From Pipra filicauda (taxonomy: Eukaryota; Chordata; Aves; Passeriformes; Pipridae): a stretch of 64,000 nt of DNA. This document shows, piece after piece, positions 1 through 13,593 of this stretch. Made by a program: the position numbers and the translations under genes. How positions within the stretch are numbered: position 1 is the stretch's first letter; every line of letters begins with the position of its first letter. The stretch lies in contig NW_024104400.1 in assembly GCF_003945595.2 (NCBI RefSeq), positions 1,151,032 to 1,215,031 of the forward strand, in the 5' to 3' direction. Below the pieces are notes generated by a model. The model did not search any database. It was given only the letters and a program-made list of their open reading frames with translations, and was not told the origin of the DNA.

Positions 1-2518
1 GGCCATGTTTCATTTCTGTTTGTCCCTGGGACTGTGGAAAGCTGCCTCTGGGGTGGTTTTTCCATAGGATTTGTTGTCAGAGGCTTGCAGAGATACTACC
101 AGTCTTTGAAAGAAGACCTTGCCTGATAGTCCTCTGGGCTGTGATCACCTGCCAGAGAGCAATCTCACCTCTGAGGGGCAGACACTTACCAACCTATTAT
201 GTCCTAATTAAGTTTGGCCATGTTTACCCTGCTTGATGATGATGCATAAAGATTAATTTACCTTTCCAGCCTGTTGCCAGAATGTACTGCCATAGTACCC
301 TGTTCAAAACAGAAACAGCAATAAAGTCTCCAATTAATTTATATCCTCTTAATTCTATCAGAATCCATCATTTTATGTGCCTTTAATTTATTGGTGTATC
401 ATCTATCGAGGTGGCAGCAGTTCTCACAAGTCATTCCATAAATGGTTTTAAACACGGTGATAGAATCTTCTGTGGAGAAACAAGCCACGAGAACACCTTA
501 TTTAGTTTGCCAAATTAAGGAGGCCAAAGAAAGCCTTTTAATTGCTTTTGACTAAAAAAAAAATCCTGCAGAGCCACAGCTAAAAACGTTCCTCTGACTG
601 TCATTGGAGTTTAGAATTAAACAAGGCTGAGCTCTTCAGTGTGACCCTGATGAAATTAAGTGCAATCAGGATGAAGACAGAAACACCATTATACAGGTAG
701 AGCTTTACACTTTGATTTTCTCGAAATATTGATTAGAGATCTGAATATGAATTAATGATCTTGGCTCTGTTTCAGCAGAAGATTGAAATTCACAACAAGC
801 TTTTGAGCACGTTCGTTTTCTCTTCAGTTTTAGAGGTAAACTGCTCCTGACAGAGGCTGTCCCTTCCTCCCATGGGGTCTTGAGCTCTTCTTGGTTTGGT
901 CTGGGACATCTCATCAAGGTCTAGCAGGGCTTAGTTTGGGAGCTCTGGGAGTTGGGGAAGGATGAAGGCTGAAGACCTTTTTTACCACCCCAGGAGCAGG
1001 ATTTGTCTAAAATTGTCTGAGGCACCTCCAGAATTCCTTGGGATAAAGGGGCACTGCCAATTCCACTACCCCATCCCATGTACCTAAGTGACAGTGATGG
1101 GCATACCCAGGAGCCACGGTCACCACAGCTTCAGAGGGTTTAAAACAAGGAAAAAAATCCTTAGAAAAAGGAGCATCATTAGCTCATAAATTTTGTTTCT
1201 CGGTGCTCATTCCCTTCCCCCGTGACAGCACCTGTGCTTCCTCCTCCTGTGACTTCCTACATGTCACTCATGGGTGGCTTTATTTATTTTTAGTGAGTTG
1301 CTCCCTACAACTGCCCCTTTTCTTGCCCAGTGATGCCAGCAGGACATTTCAGAGCAGCTCAGGTTACTTAACAGGAAAACACCCAATCAAGCAGCCCATG
1401 TTTCCACACACATTATCCCTGGTGCTTTATGGGGTTGCAGTAGCAGCACATGGACAATAAACCTTCTGACCATGTGGCACAGGTTTTATGAGCTGGTGCC
1501 ACTGAGCTCCTGGTGGGCTCAGGTGCACCTTCCCAGGACCAGTGGCTCTGGAGAGCCTCAAGCATCATTTATCCCACCCAGTCCATCATCATCCCATCAT
1601 TTATCCAACACTGCAGGCTGGAAACCATAAAAGACTCATCCTTTTACCCAATCCTTGCTTTTTTTTCCCCAATAAGGCAAAGTCTCGGCCGGCCACGGAG
1701 TGTGAGAAGCCACCCAGAGCTTTGGGGCCAGAGGATGGAAACCTGCCTGAATCCACAGCTCCCAGAGCATCCCTGGATAAATATTGGTGGGATCCTCCCA
1801 GAGCTTCTCTGCTCCTACGAGGGGGTGGCCACGTGATGGCACCTCCCTGCACAGGGATTATAACTGGGACCTGTCATTAAATAATGAACAGGCCAATGGA
1901 GGGAATGTAAGATACCATCCATGGTATGCACAGTGGGTAATAAATCCAAGGGGAAACAGTAAATCTCCAAGGAGTTACAGAAATCCAGATAGATACCCTG
2001 GTGGAGGTGCATTTATTGTGGAGCACTACAAGGTTTTCCTCTTATCTCTAATTTTATAGATCTGTGCAGCTGCAGCAGTCCTTGGATAGGGCACATATTT
2101 GAAAATACTATAAATTTCACCTCCTGTTTATTTCAGATTCATTGGCACTCTCTGTCTTTACTATCTCCTGGTATTTTATGCGTCAGTAGTTGGAGAAAAA
2201 ATGCTTTGTTTGCACTAGATGTAATATGAAAACTCTCTCTGACATTTAAACTTTAGTATCAGTTTGCCTACAGTGTTAATATCACTGAAACTGCTTATAT
2301 GGATTAAATTGCCTCCAGTATATAATGCCAAAATATGAACACAGCACATTTACTGATTCAAGCCCTTGAAAGAATTATTACCATTAAAATATTTAAGGTC
2401 ACCTTTACAAATGCAATAAATCAGGAGGATGTCAAACAGAGAGAGTTTAAAGCTCTCAGTCTGGAGTAGCCCACTGGGAAAATGATGGTTGATTTACTGT
2501 GATGGGGGGGAAAGGGGT
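1..2518. other. Unique AT-rich noncoding sequence
   Basis: No repeat family or gene is recognised. Open frames here are short, overlap on both strands and resemble nothing known. The part from about 200 to 700 is dense in homeodomain-type TTAATT/AATTAA words and lacks simple-repeat character, which is compatible with a regulatory element, but I cannot measure conservation. Confidence 0.6.
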
Positions 2519-2575
2519 TTGGGGACAACCTTGGGGCTCACAGCCTTTTTGGGGACAACCTTGGGACTCACACCC
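2519..2575. repeat. Two-copy tandem duplication, 30 bp period
   Basis: The word GGGGACAACCTTGGG starts at 2521 and again at 2551. Each copy is followed by a near-identical CTCACA-containing segment, giving two copies of a 30 bp unit with few mismatches. The period is a multiple of three, so frames on both strands stay open and look repetitive. That is a by-product of the duplication and not evidence of a protein. Confidence 0.85.
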
Positions 2576-4866
2576 CTGTGGGTGTGGAGCACCAGGGGGA
2601 CACCACTGCCCTACAGGGTGGTTCTCACCCAGACTCTCACGTTGTTGCACAAATTCTCAGCCCAGTCCCAGCAGCTCTGAAGGTCTCATAGGAGGAAAGA
2701 GCAGCAAAAGCTCATTTTTGTCATTAAAGGCAGAGGCAGCAGCTCGTATGCCCTCGGGAGGCAGAACTGATGAGTAAGAAGATGCCATTTCCATGCAGTC
2801 ACTTTTTTTTGCACAGAACAGCCTATTCATGCTACAGGTCCAGTTCTGCAAAAACCCTTATTGAGGTCAACATAATTTACTGATAATTGAAGTCAGAGGG
2901 AAGTTTTGCTTCAGTGAGAACCAGCAAATCAAGCCTATCAGACAATTCTTTAAAAAAAAAAAAAAATCATCCTTCATTATGCTTTCATCTTAAATATTAG
3001 GATTCAGCGAATTTCCCCAGAACAACCACTGTGTAAAACTTTAATCTTTGGAGAATGGATTGGGACTGTAATTGCAAAGCCCAACATCCTCCTCCTGCAC
3101 CACATTCCCTCTATGAAAGTCAGCATTTACTAGCACGTTTGAAATGGGGGATAAATTTGCATGTGCTTATTGCTCACCCTTTTATTTGTTTCCAGGTGAC
3201 TGTTTCTAATATTTAGCACAACACCCTTATCTGCAGAAGCCCATCCTAATTTACAGCATGAGGAGATGGACTAATGCTCATCATCATTGCCTGAGGCAAA
3301 GTAGTGAGCTTAAAAATACACCTTTCTTTTTAAATTCCACACAAACAATTAAATGTAATAATTGATCAATGCCTCCTCTATAAAAAACTTGCCAACATGA
3401 GTGGATGGGAGGTGCCTCAGAGCTTTCTAAACCAGTGGTCAGTGCTTATTTAACCAGAGATGTTATTACAGGAGGACTTATTATAGCCACAGGAATTCAT
3501 AGGAATTTTTGAGAGGCCTTGTAACTTAAATTAAATGGATTCCCTCCATTATTGCCAATAAAATGATCTTAAAATTCATATTTTTGGGGTGAGGTGGGAG
3601 AATGAACAACCTACCTTTACTGCATTGGGAATTTCTCTTCAACTTTAGAGACTGTTCCCTGTCTGATGGAGGCAACAGGTCCAAATCCCAGCACCAGGTC
3701 ACAGATCTGATGGGAAAAAGCATAGGAAGACAGAGAAAATCAAGCTCAAATGGGATGGTTTTCCCAAAGGGTCTTTCAGAGGAAGATGAGTTTTTGGGCT
3801 GTCTATTAGGAGACACCTGAGTTACTAGCTATTAAAATGCTCTTCAGTGAAGGTGATCTGGCTTTTCCTCCCAGACTTGGGGGCTTTGTTAAAGTACAGG
3901 ATTTGTTTTCTGCCTGCTCAAAGAGACCAATTTGGGGAGCACTGGGCACAGCCCATTCCCACGACCAGAAGCTCAGGCTGCACCCAGGGGAATCCAGCAA
4001 CAACACTTGTGCCCTGCTTTCCATTCTTCTCATAGAAGGAGACGGAATTTCCCAAAAAATACTGTTAACCCTGAAGAAACTCTTACCACAGGCAGAGAAG
4101 GAGCAGCTCCTGAGCCTTAGCAGAGGCTTTGCAGCAGGAAGGGAAGATGGGCCTGCCCATCCCTGGCCTTTGGACTGCTCAATCCTCAGATTTAACAGTT
4201 GACTAACACCTCTGATAATTGAGCATGTTAATATTTTGCAAGAGAGACTGACAAGCAGATTGTTGTCAAACCCAGGAGCCGTCAGGCTGCGGATATTGGA
4301 GTTGGCAGAGCCCAGTAATTTACGGCTTTCTCCTTCAGCTTCTCATCATTTACTTCCCAGCCACCGAAGGGAAACCTGCAGCCAAGGAAAATTGATGGAC
4401 TCATCATGCAGACATGACACTCCTGAAGCCTCCAATTGCTATTTTATACACATGGTGTGAAGAGGAATGATCAATGGGGACCTGGAAACTCCTCAGTTAC
4501 AGGAGCCCTGGAAAAGCCGCACCAAACCTGTCTGTTCCCCTGCTTTCCTGGGACTTCCTGGTGTACTCCAAATAGTTTCCATTTAATATCTTCTCTCATT
4601 TTTTACTAATGCAGCTACTGAATATAAGCTATTAGTTTATGCTGCTACAGGGTCTTAGTCCCAAGTGGGTGATATTTTGGTAAAAACACGCACAAAGTCA
4701 CTGTGGTTCAGCCCAGCTTTTGTTGACTGTATGGTCTCACCAAAAGTAAAAAACCAGATGATTATTTTCAGGCTCAGGCTTAAGTTTCTGACTAAAGTCG
4801 TGCCTTGACAAACTGTTTGGGAGTTTCTCATTGTACATCATGACCCCTGAAGGGTCTCCATCAACC
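2576..4866. other. Unique noncoding sequence
   Basis: No gene or repeat family is recognised. A 15-base-class A run occurs near 2952-2966. The stretches near 3050-3380 and 4205-4450 are information-rich, with no low complexity, and are candidates for a conservation check only. Confidence 0.6.
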
Positions 4867-4882
4867 ATATATATATATATAT
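4867..4882. repeat. (AT)8 microsatellite
   Basis: Eight uninterrupted AT units are directly visible. The locus is short and has no associated feature. Confidence 0.95.
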
Positions 4883-6180
4883 GTGGAAATTGTTTCCTTT
4901 CAAGTACCATAATACACACCTGCAAACATGGGAATACAATGTTTAAAAGTTCCTCTTTTCCTTCTTTAGAAAATATAAAAACAAGAGTTGTTTGTATAAA
5001 TAATAAAAAAAACCCCAAAAACAAATCACCAGTGGCCTCCAGATATAAAATGTGAATCCTGGAACATAACAACAGTTACTAAAGGCAGGACAGGGCAGGG
5101 GGTGATATTTCCCAACTGAATAAAGTCAATTTTTAAAGGCCTTATGTGCACAGTGTTTTTAGAGTCTGTGTGCCCAAATTCAACATTATTGGCTGCAGAT
5201 TTATCTGTGTTCTGGGTAGAAACCCAAGTAAAACTTGGTGCTGTCACTGGGAAGGAACTGAAGGTGGTGAATTGCAGCCAAGCTCTCTCCAAATCCTCCA
5301 TCAGCTGCTTGGAGAGAGGCTCAGGCAGCACTGCCACAGAGGAGGGTGGGGAACTCACTGTCATTCCAGAAACACATCCAGAACCTAAAGAAAAATACCA
5401 CTGAACAAATTTTCCTAAGAAAGGAAGCCCAGAGAGAGGTGAGAAAATCACTCATTTGCTTCAGCAGTGAAATAAAGAGAAGGGAATAAAGGCTTTGCTC
5501 ACCAGCCCTCAGCTTGGCAAGGGGTTTGTACACACAAAACTGGGGGTGCATGTAAATAAACCTGTGGATTTAACAGGGCTATGTGCACATCCAATAACCT
5601 CAGGCTCAGGTAGCTTGCTGAGCTGAGCTTTAATGTGTATTTAGGCTTTTTCCTGTGTATTCAGGTTTTTTGTGCTGCTTGGGGCTTGTGTCGAGGTATT
5701 TGTATTTGTGCTCATCACACACAACTAAATAAACTTGTGCTCCAACTTGTTGAAATGGGATGTTTTACAAGTTTGGATATTTTAACTCTGCTGTTCACTG
5801 GTTGGCTCTGTGGAAAAATTATCATTCATTTCTTTTGGCTTGTCAGCATTAGTGAAGATGATGTGGGATAGAAAGCACAGCTCAGCACACAGAGGAGGAG
5901 GATTCTTACTGTCCAAACGTGTAAGTCAGCAGAAAAAATAAAGCAAAAAAGCATTTATCTGAAAAGGCAGAATCACTCCCAGTCTGACCTGACAACCTTG
6001 TACCCCACTGATATTATAAAAACAGAAGGAGGAGTTTGGAAAAACATAAATAAACTTGGAAATAACAGATCCTCAACCCCTATTTCACCGAGCGATTTTC
6101 ATTTTACTGTGTTGGTCCACCCCAACAACCAAATTGAATCTGGCTGACTCAAACTGCACATTTAAAACAAATTTTTAACA
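4883..6180. other. Unique noncoding sequence
   Basis: Nothing is recognised here. Minus-strand frames of 111 and 141 codons overlap plus-strand frames, are not similar to any family known to me, and have no recognisable domain or splice context. Confidence 0.6.
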
Positions 6181-6283
6181 ATCATAGTATCAAAGACAAT
6201 GCTGAGTTGAAAAGGACACACAAGGATCATTGAGTCCATCTGCTGTCTCTGCACAGGACAACTCCAAAAATCACGTCATGTTA
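6181..6283 (-). mobile_element. CR1 LINE, old 3' end fragment
   Basis: Read on the minus strand this is the terminal part of a CR1 retrotransposon. On the plus strand the order is a degraded ATCATAG tail, GCTGAGTTG with a diverged AAAAGGAC, a CACAAGGATCATTGAGTCCA block, then CTGCACAGGACA. The same subfamily layout recurs at 14434 and 24098. Many substitutions in the tail and the loss of homology after about 6283 indicate an old, heavily 5'-truncated copy. Confidence 0.8.
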
Positions 6284-8051
6284 ATAAACACTACCCCATA
6301 TTTTTGCACTATTTCAAACAGAAAAAAAGACACTTTTTTCCTTTTTTCAAATTTCCAGAGAGCAACTGAGGTGAACCTGCTTCAAACCCATGGTAAGCTC
6401 AAATCAAATACCACAGTTCTAAGAAATCCATTAACTGTTCACATCATCCTTCCTCGCTTCACCCTATAATGCACATTGTTGTCAATTTTTGTCTTATTTA
6501 CCCCCTGCTAATAGCTGGGCTCAGTGCCAAGAAACTTAAGACAATTGTGGAGAGATGCAGATCTAACATTTTTCAAGTTGACAGCCAATGGTTCTGAGCA
6601 TTTAATTCCCGAGACGGAAGAATCTCCAAATCCTGCTTTTGTAATTCACCCAGGAAAACACATCAGAGCCAAGCCCTGTCTGTGCAGCCTGAGCAAAAAT
6701 GTTATTGTTTGATCCAAGTTGTATCTTTCTTGGCAGATTTGTAGGGATTGATCCTGGCTGAGAGTGGGATTTTAATAGGAAGCTTAGCACTCAACAGCTC
6801 TTGATAAATTAAACATCCACGTTGTAACCATCGTTCTGTCCCCGGCAGTGCAGCTCAGGTAAAGGTTCTTTTAATTCAGCCTTGTTAAAGTTTAAGCAGC
6901 TCTGCCAAATTCCACCAGCCTTGGCATGTGTGACGTGACTAATGACTCCACTCAACCTGGAGTCAAAAGCTTCCACTGGAAAATGCCCCATCTTTATGGA
7001 TTTGCCCCCGAGAAGAGGGAGAAACAAATAGATACCATTGTTCCAGATGCTCAGGTGGGAAATTTAAGCAGCTGAACACAACTCTGGAAGTTGTTTAGGC
7101 GTGGATTTGATAAGGGGTTTATGCTTAAAGCAGAAAGCAGGAAGGGTCAAGGATCTTCCTCCTCCCCTTGAGGAGAAAACACCAATGAAGAGTCCCAAAA
7201 TATTTGCTGGGACACTCTGTGCCCTGGAGCAAAGCAGGTCCCTCAGGGCTGACCTTCAGCCACCGTGGATCAGGTGGGTTTGCCCAAACCTCACACCATC
7301 CTTCTGCCCATCTTGCTTCTCTCCTGGTCTTTCTAGTCCTGGTGTAGCTCTTGAGCCACCTATGCTGGCTCAATATGATTTAAACAGAATTATTCATCTT
7401 TCTTCCCAAGCCTGATTATGAGAGTACTTAAATATTGTGGGAAACACCACCACATTATCTGCCTTTTCAGCCTTTAGCTTGTATTTATGTAATACTGACT
7501 TTATATTCACTGGTAAATCTCCTTGTGTTTGTGCCTCCAGGCTCTGCTGAAGTCTCAGATTTTTTTTTTCCCCTCTATGATACGACTAAAACATGGCTTT
7601 TTCTGTTCATCCATCAGCAAACCAATAGCATTTTGTGTCTTCACAGGACCTCCAGAAGCCCCCCAGGCCAGTCTGCTGCTGCAGCAGGTCCAGCCAGAGC
7701 AGGTTCCTGAGGAACTGCTCAAACTCTGAATTTCTCCCCCTCACCCAATTCAATGTTGGGAAGCCAATATTTCAAAAAAACCCTGTTTTTTATGTTCATC
7801 CAAACAACTCCACACGGGTGGGAAGAACAACTGGATTATTCTTCAAATCCATCTGCAAAATTTTCCTTCCTTGGCTCAGCTAAAGAATGAATGTCACAGG
7901 CCAGATTTATGACATGCAGGCAATTAATATTTTCCTCACTATTACCAATAACATCCCTGTTTTTCACCCCAGACTGAAGTTTGCTTTCCTGCAGCACTAA
8001 CACAGACCCATCCCAGGCCACTGCTAAAGCACCCAGGGGTGGTCCTGCTGA
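6284..8051. other. Unique noncoding sequence
   Basis: No repeat or gene is recognised. A splice-acceptor-like site followed by a short open frame ending at a TGA at 7727-7729 is described among the findings. It is not strong enough to call a gene. Confidence 0.55.
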
Positions 8052-8095
8052 AAAATAATGATTCACCCCATTTTGCAAAATAATGATTCACCCCA
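8052..8095. repeat. Local 25 bp-period duplication
   Basis: The 19-base word AAAATAATGATTCACCCCA occurs at 8052-8070 and again, identically, at 8077-8095. This is a small, probably recent tandem duplication with a six-base spacer. Confidence 0.9.
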
Positions 8096-11000
8096 AACTG
8101 CTGACACAGGTTTTCATCCAAATCCTGAGTTTCTGGGACACTTCACATCAGCAGTTGGAGACTCTGCTTGGCATTTTCCTTATTTCAGTATCATGAGCTG
8201 GATTAATTTTGTGTGCTTTCTTCCTTGTACAATTCAGTATCTAGAGAGATTGTCAGGGTTTTTTTCCCCGTGTTTATGCAGGTCCATGTTTGTCTGGAAC
8301 ATCTGTGGAGGGTTGTTATCGTGTTGGCAAACACAGAGGTTTAGTGTCTCCTGGAGGAGCCTCAAACTCAAGCTTCAATTCCTATCCTACGGTAAAAAAG
8401 AAAATAGTTTGAAAAATTTACCTAAATTGGGGAAAGGTTTTCTAATGAAATATTCAGAAGCCTACAGAATGCTTTGTTTACTGGAAACAAATGTTTTGCT
8501 TTGCTTTATAATGAAATCAAAGCTTTGGTTTGGGGGAAAAAAAAGCAGGATAAATCCTTTCTAGAGCAGAATATGCCTGATGTTGTTTATCTGTGAGGAA
8601 CTTGCCCTTTGCAGGAGACCCTGTCTTCGCCAGCTCCTGACTCCTGCTGACTGCACAGCTTGGAAAAGAGTGTAAAAAAATTAATATATCACTGAAAAGC
8701 TGCCAGCTGGATGCTCAGCCTACCTCTGGGAATCCCTTCCTTTGATGAAAAATAAATATTTACAGTTAAATAAAACCTTAAATGATTTTTGAATGATTCT
8801 TTTGAACAACAGTGCTACTGTACAGCGTGAAAGGACTCAAGAAACCCTCTCTGGTTCATTTTTTAACTTCAAAGTTTGATGGATGTGTTCTAAGTCCAAG
8901 ATAAAGTACATTTAGGCCAAAAGGTTTGAAAGGTGATGTCTGATCTTAGCACAGTTGTCCATCATCAGTTCATTAAAATACTTGGCAAGGTGTTCAGTGT
9001 CTGTTGGTTCAGTATCTATTGGTCTGTTCCTTTCCAGAGAACTTTTATGGGGCTGATCCAGTTCCTACTAAAATCATAAGGGAATTTGGTGCTGCTTTAC
9101 TGCAAATTTTGAGAGAGAAAGGGCTGAAAGTTTCACCCCGTGCAAATCATTCTGTTAAATCAGCATTTGGAGTCTGTTCCTGGGTATTTGGGGTTTATCA
9201 AATAAACCCTTAATTTCCTTGAGAAATGCCAGGACTTCAGAACCAAAAGAAAATAAACCTGATTTCTGCTGAAAGCCAGCATTTGTCAAAATAATTCTTA
9301 AAATCTAGTATTGCAAGGTGTAAAGATATTTGAACACCATCAACTCTGCCTTGACTTACATTATACCACAAGAAATATAAGCAATCCAACTGATATTAAT
9401 ATCTTCATCTAACAAAATATACTGTTGAAAGAGTGGTTAAATTTGTCCCTCAGCTTTAGGTATGTTGGCACAAAAATCAAGAAGATTAACTTCTCTGTAA
9501 ACATCTCATTTAAGATCTTAAAACCCTTAATAAAGCTGACAATATTGAATAGTTTTCGGTGGCCTTCAGTAAATCAGGAGCCAAAAGAGTCAATGGAAAG
9601 GCTCCCAAGCTCCCTGTGCTGAGTGAATGAGCAGGATGTCCCATGGCATCGATGACAAACAGTATAAAGGACATTCTGCCACCACAGTGAGGTGATTCAA
9701 GGAGTTGAGTGCCAGGTAAGAACTGCAATATCTGCTATTTCCCCCTAAATCTGTTGTACTGGGATATTGTTTTAAAGGATTTTGCTGATCACAGCATGTT
9801 CATGGTGGTTGGGCACCTGTTCCCATGAAAAAACCTTTAGGGCTTTACTAAAATCAAGGTGGTTTTTCCACTCTCAGAACACAAATGTGTGTTCCAACAC
9901 AAAAAGTTGGAAGTATTTCTTGCTGCTAAAGCCAGGCTGCCCCTCCTTATCTCAGAGCAGTGTATTCTCAGAGCAGAAGCATCATTAAATGAAGCTCAAA
10001 GATGAACTGTGAGGTAAAGGTCAGATTTCCCTTCCTGGAGGTTTGGAGGACTCACACAATTCTTCCTGGGGGGTTAAATGGAGGAGATTTTATACAGGTG
10101 GTTTCTGAACAGCGTTTCTGGATCTCCAAAAGGTCACCGGACTCGCAGCTTGCTGGGAGTGTGGATTGGGAAAAAAGTGCCAGTTTGAAGAGTTTATAGA
10201 GCTCCTGCCCAAGAGGAGGACAGGGTGTGGGGGCTGATGGTGGGACAGGGCTTAGGGAATCACCAGCAGGACTGGATCTAACAGGAACACTGACCAAAGG
10301 GCTGAGGGCCTGATTTGGGTCTGCTCCCAGCATCAGGGATCTCATGTCTCTGTTGGACATGGAGAGTCTACAGTTCCAAAGGCAGTGTCATCCCAAAGAT
10401 AATACCCAGCCCTAATTCTTACTACCGTGGCCAAGGACTTGGAATATCTCCTGAATGAATTACACTGGTTAAATTCTTGCCACGTGAGATGAAAACAGCA
10501 CAGTGACAGCCCATTATCTGAGATGAGGCTGGCACAGCACTCTTGGATCAGCTCTGATGTCCCACTTGCAAATGCTGTGTCCCCATGGCAGGGGGGCAAT
10601 GTGGGTGGACATGGTTTGGTCCTCATCACCACACCCTTCACACCAGGCATCGCTCACAGTCTGCCCTGGGGACAAAGACATTGAGACTCACCAGCAACAA
10701 CACCCTGGCAGCAGAATAACAAATATTAAGTGGTTTCAACTGTTATTTTTCAGCTAAAGCAGTGAAAGGAGCTATCTGCCCACTGACTTGTCATGTCAAC
10801 ATGTCACAGGCGGCAGTGTCTCTCCAGGATGGAGCCCTGCTGGTGACAAACAGCTTCCCTGTTAAACACCAGCTGGGAATCTGGTCCACAATGCTCTTGG
10901 TTTAGGTTTATTCATCCTTCTGTGCTGGCAATTTAACCCCTTGGAGTTTTGCTGTAATTTTTTCCCCCTCAGGTTCAAGTAACCAGATTAAACACACGTA

Positions 11001-11257
11001 AACTGATCTCCATTTCATATTCAGGTTGGTATGTATTGCTTTTATGTGTGTCCATGTATGTATAGACAATGTAGCATAGAAATGTGTGTGTGCTGGAGAC
11101 AAAAGCCACTTGCAAAATCCACAGAGAGTTCAATGCTCTCTAGCACACACACAAAAAAAGAAATTTCCTGAAACAACACATCTGAAATACCCTTACAGAT
11201 GTTTCTCTGCATTACCGAAAAAACCCGTCCCCTGAGCTAAAATGAAAATTGATTTTG
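8096..11257. other. Unique noncoding sequence
   Basis: No gene or repeat is recognised. The longest open frame (8058-8564, plus, 168 codons) has no recognisable motif or splice context and overlaps the duplication at 8052. I treat it as chance. Confidence 0.6.

Positions 11258-11286
<29 letters not shown>
11258..11286 (+). repeat. Poly-A run of 29
   Basis: An uninterrupted A run is visible. No AATAAA signal lies just upstream and no flanking direct repeat is obvious, so it may be a simple repeat and not the tail of a retrocopy. Confidence 0.95.
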
Positions 11287-11289
<3 letters not shown>

Positions 11290-13482
11290 TGAAGGATATG
11301 AGTGGATCATCATAATTGGATCAACATGCTCCAAAAGCTTCAGGCTACTTCAGCTTCATTTCTTAGCTGACAGCTTTCTTTTGGAATTCTTCAAACCAAA
11401 CACAAATGGTTTGATTGCAATATGTGAAACATTTGACCATCATATCCTTGACAGTCAGGCCGCTGCAGGGGAGATTTGATAACTGTTGTCAAATGCAGAA
11501 CAGCCAGACTAATCCAGAGAACCAACAAAAAAACACAGGAGCTGCTTCAACAAAACCAGAGACGATATTAATGGAAAGTGACACCATTTACAGGGAAAAT
11601 AGAGAAAAAGGCTGTATTGGGTCTTTTCCAAACAGTGTTGCAACCACATGAAATGATCTTACTGGCTCGTAGCTGGTAAATACAAATTAGAGCTGTTTGA
11701 AATCCACTTGGTTTTCCATTCAACTGTCACGTGAGGAATTAAAGCAGCAACAACAGCGAGTCACCCACACTGAGCATGTGCTAATTTATGGACAGAATGG
11801 TCTGGGTAGATTAGAGCTGAGTTGTTTCTCCTGAAAAAAGAGGCATTGCAGGCTGGATGTTGGGGTGATTGGCAAATCTCCCTGTCTCAGAACAGCTTCC
11901 AGCATTAAATGGATGAAAAAGAAATGGGAAAACCACCTAAAAAAAGGAACAAAACAAAATCTAATGGCATCTTCTCTGGTTATTTCCATGACAGGCAAAA
12001 GTGAAAACTGCAACGCTAATTGGCAGAAAAGAATTGAAGGATATCATGGATAAACTAATTACTGGATGTCAATATTGTATTAAACACCTAGTCAGAAGAG
12101 TTTTAATAAGTACATGCTTTTTAAAGTTGAAGCTGCAAGATCTTGATGAAAATTTTATGGAAGATTTAATTCACAGTCCTGGAAACAGCATTTTAGGAGA
12201 AAATATCCTTGATTCCCACTGTGGTAATGCAGGGTTGGGGAGGACGGGGAGGCAGGAGCTTGTTCTTCAGCAAGTGAAAATTAATTTTAAAAGAAAACCC
12301 CTTTCTCCTGACAGATCTCAGGCTCGTGTTCTCAATTATAGGGGAAGTGATAACTGTCAAACAAATCTCTCTCTGCAGGAAGGTTTCCAACACTTGACTT
12401 TACCAAGACTGAGCTTTGGCAGACCTGGGGTTGATCTCACTCTTCAGGGCAGGGATGAGCTCCCAGACCTCCCTCTTGCACTTCTCCCCTTTTCCCTTTC
12501 CCCACAATAAATGTATTTACTCCAGAGTTTTCCCTCACATAATTATCTCCCAGCAGTGGGTTGGGATTTTTTTTCCTCCCCATTCTTTTATCTGTTTCTC
12601 TCTCTCGGCAAACTCAGGAAGCAAAAGGGATAAAGTTTAACGACTGTTCACAGTTCAGTGTCCTGCAAAATTAGAGGAACATCTGGAAGTTGTTTTTGCT
12701 TCAGGATGACTTTTAACTGACTAAATTATCTCATCTGCAGTGCTGTGCAGCCTGGGTGAGGATGGAGAGCAGGAGTTGCCCCTTCCTACCTGAAATCCAC
12801 CACAAATCAGATTCCAAGAGTTTTTCTAGCTCCTTAAATCCTCTGGAATTTTCTTTTTCCCCTACCATTTAGGAACAGCCTCCATTAAACAGCTATAAAA
12901 CTAAATTAAGAGAAAGCAATAACATCTGATTAGAGCCAAGAAAAAAATCAATGGCTCAGCGTGAACAACGAAGTAATAGAAAAATATTCCAGACACTTCC
13001 AAAAGAGGAGTTTTAGCATAAAAATCTACGCTCCTGGGAAAAGAGATGTTATGTGAGCTGGAATTTGAACAACTGGGATTAATAAATCTTCATTCTCTAA
13101 TTCCTCCTCTAGCTCTTAGTGCCAAGCATTTTGCATTTCTAGTATGGAAGTGCTGTGCAGAAAAGTGGTGCAACGTTACCCACTTTGCTTCTCCTCATCC
13201 CATTTTTCCTACGTGTCACTCATGAAGAAAGGATGTGTTTCTTCTTGGAATTGTGCAGGTATTGGGCACACTCAGTAGCACCAACCCGTGGAGGATCCAA
13301 TATCAGAGCCAGACTCTTATGGACTGAAGGTTGGGACAGACAAATGTAAATACAATTAAATTTGGACATTCCTTGGAAATTTCAGCCAAGAATATCATCC
13401 GGGATGAAGGATGGTAAGGAAAGAGAGCTATAAAAATTATTTTTCTTGAGAAGGCTGACTATAATTTATGTTAGAAAAGTAG
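11287..13482. other. Unique noncoding sequence
   Basis: No family is recognised. A plus-strand frame at 12001-12510 (169 codons) changes from AT-rich to GC-richer composition partway through and resembles nothing I know. No gene is called. Confidence 0.55.
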
Positions 13483-13593
13483 TACTTATATATATATATA
13501 AGTATTTATATATACTTATAAAGTATATATCTATTTAGATATACTATTGATTTATATAAACATATATAACATTTAAATTCATAATATATATTA
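13483..13593. repeat. AT-rich simple repeat with perfect 22 bp palindrome
   Basis: An imperfect TA/TATTTA repeat of about 110 bases. Its left end, 13483-13504, is a perfect palindrome built around a TA core with TACTTA and TAAGTA arms. Such tracts can extrude cruciforms and are length-variable. No gene function is implied. Confidence 0.85.

Noticed and set aside
11258..11286. Poly-A run as a retrocopy tail
   Set aside because: No AATAAA shortly upstream, no target-site duplication and no recognisable parent sequence.
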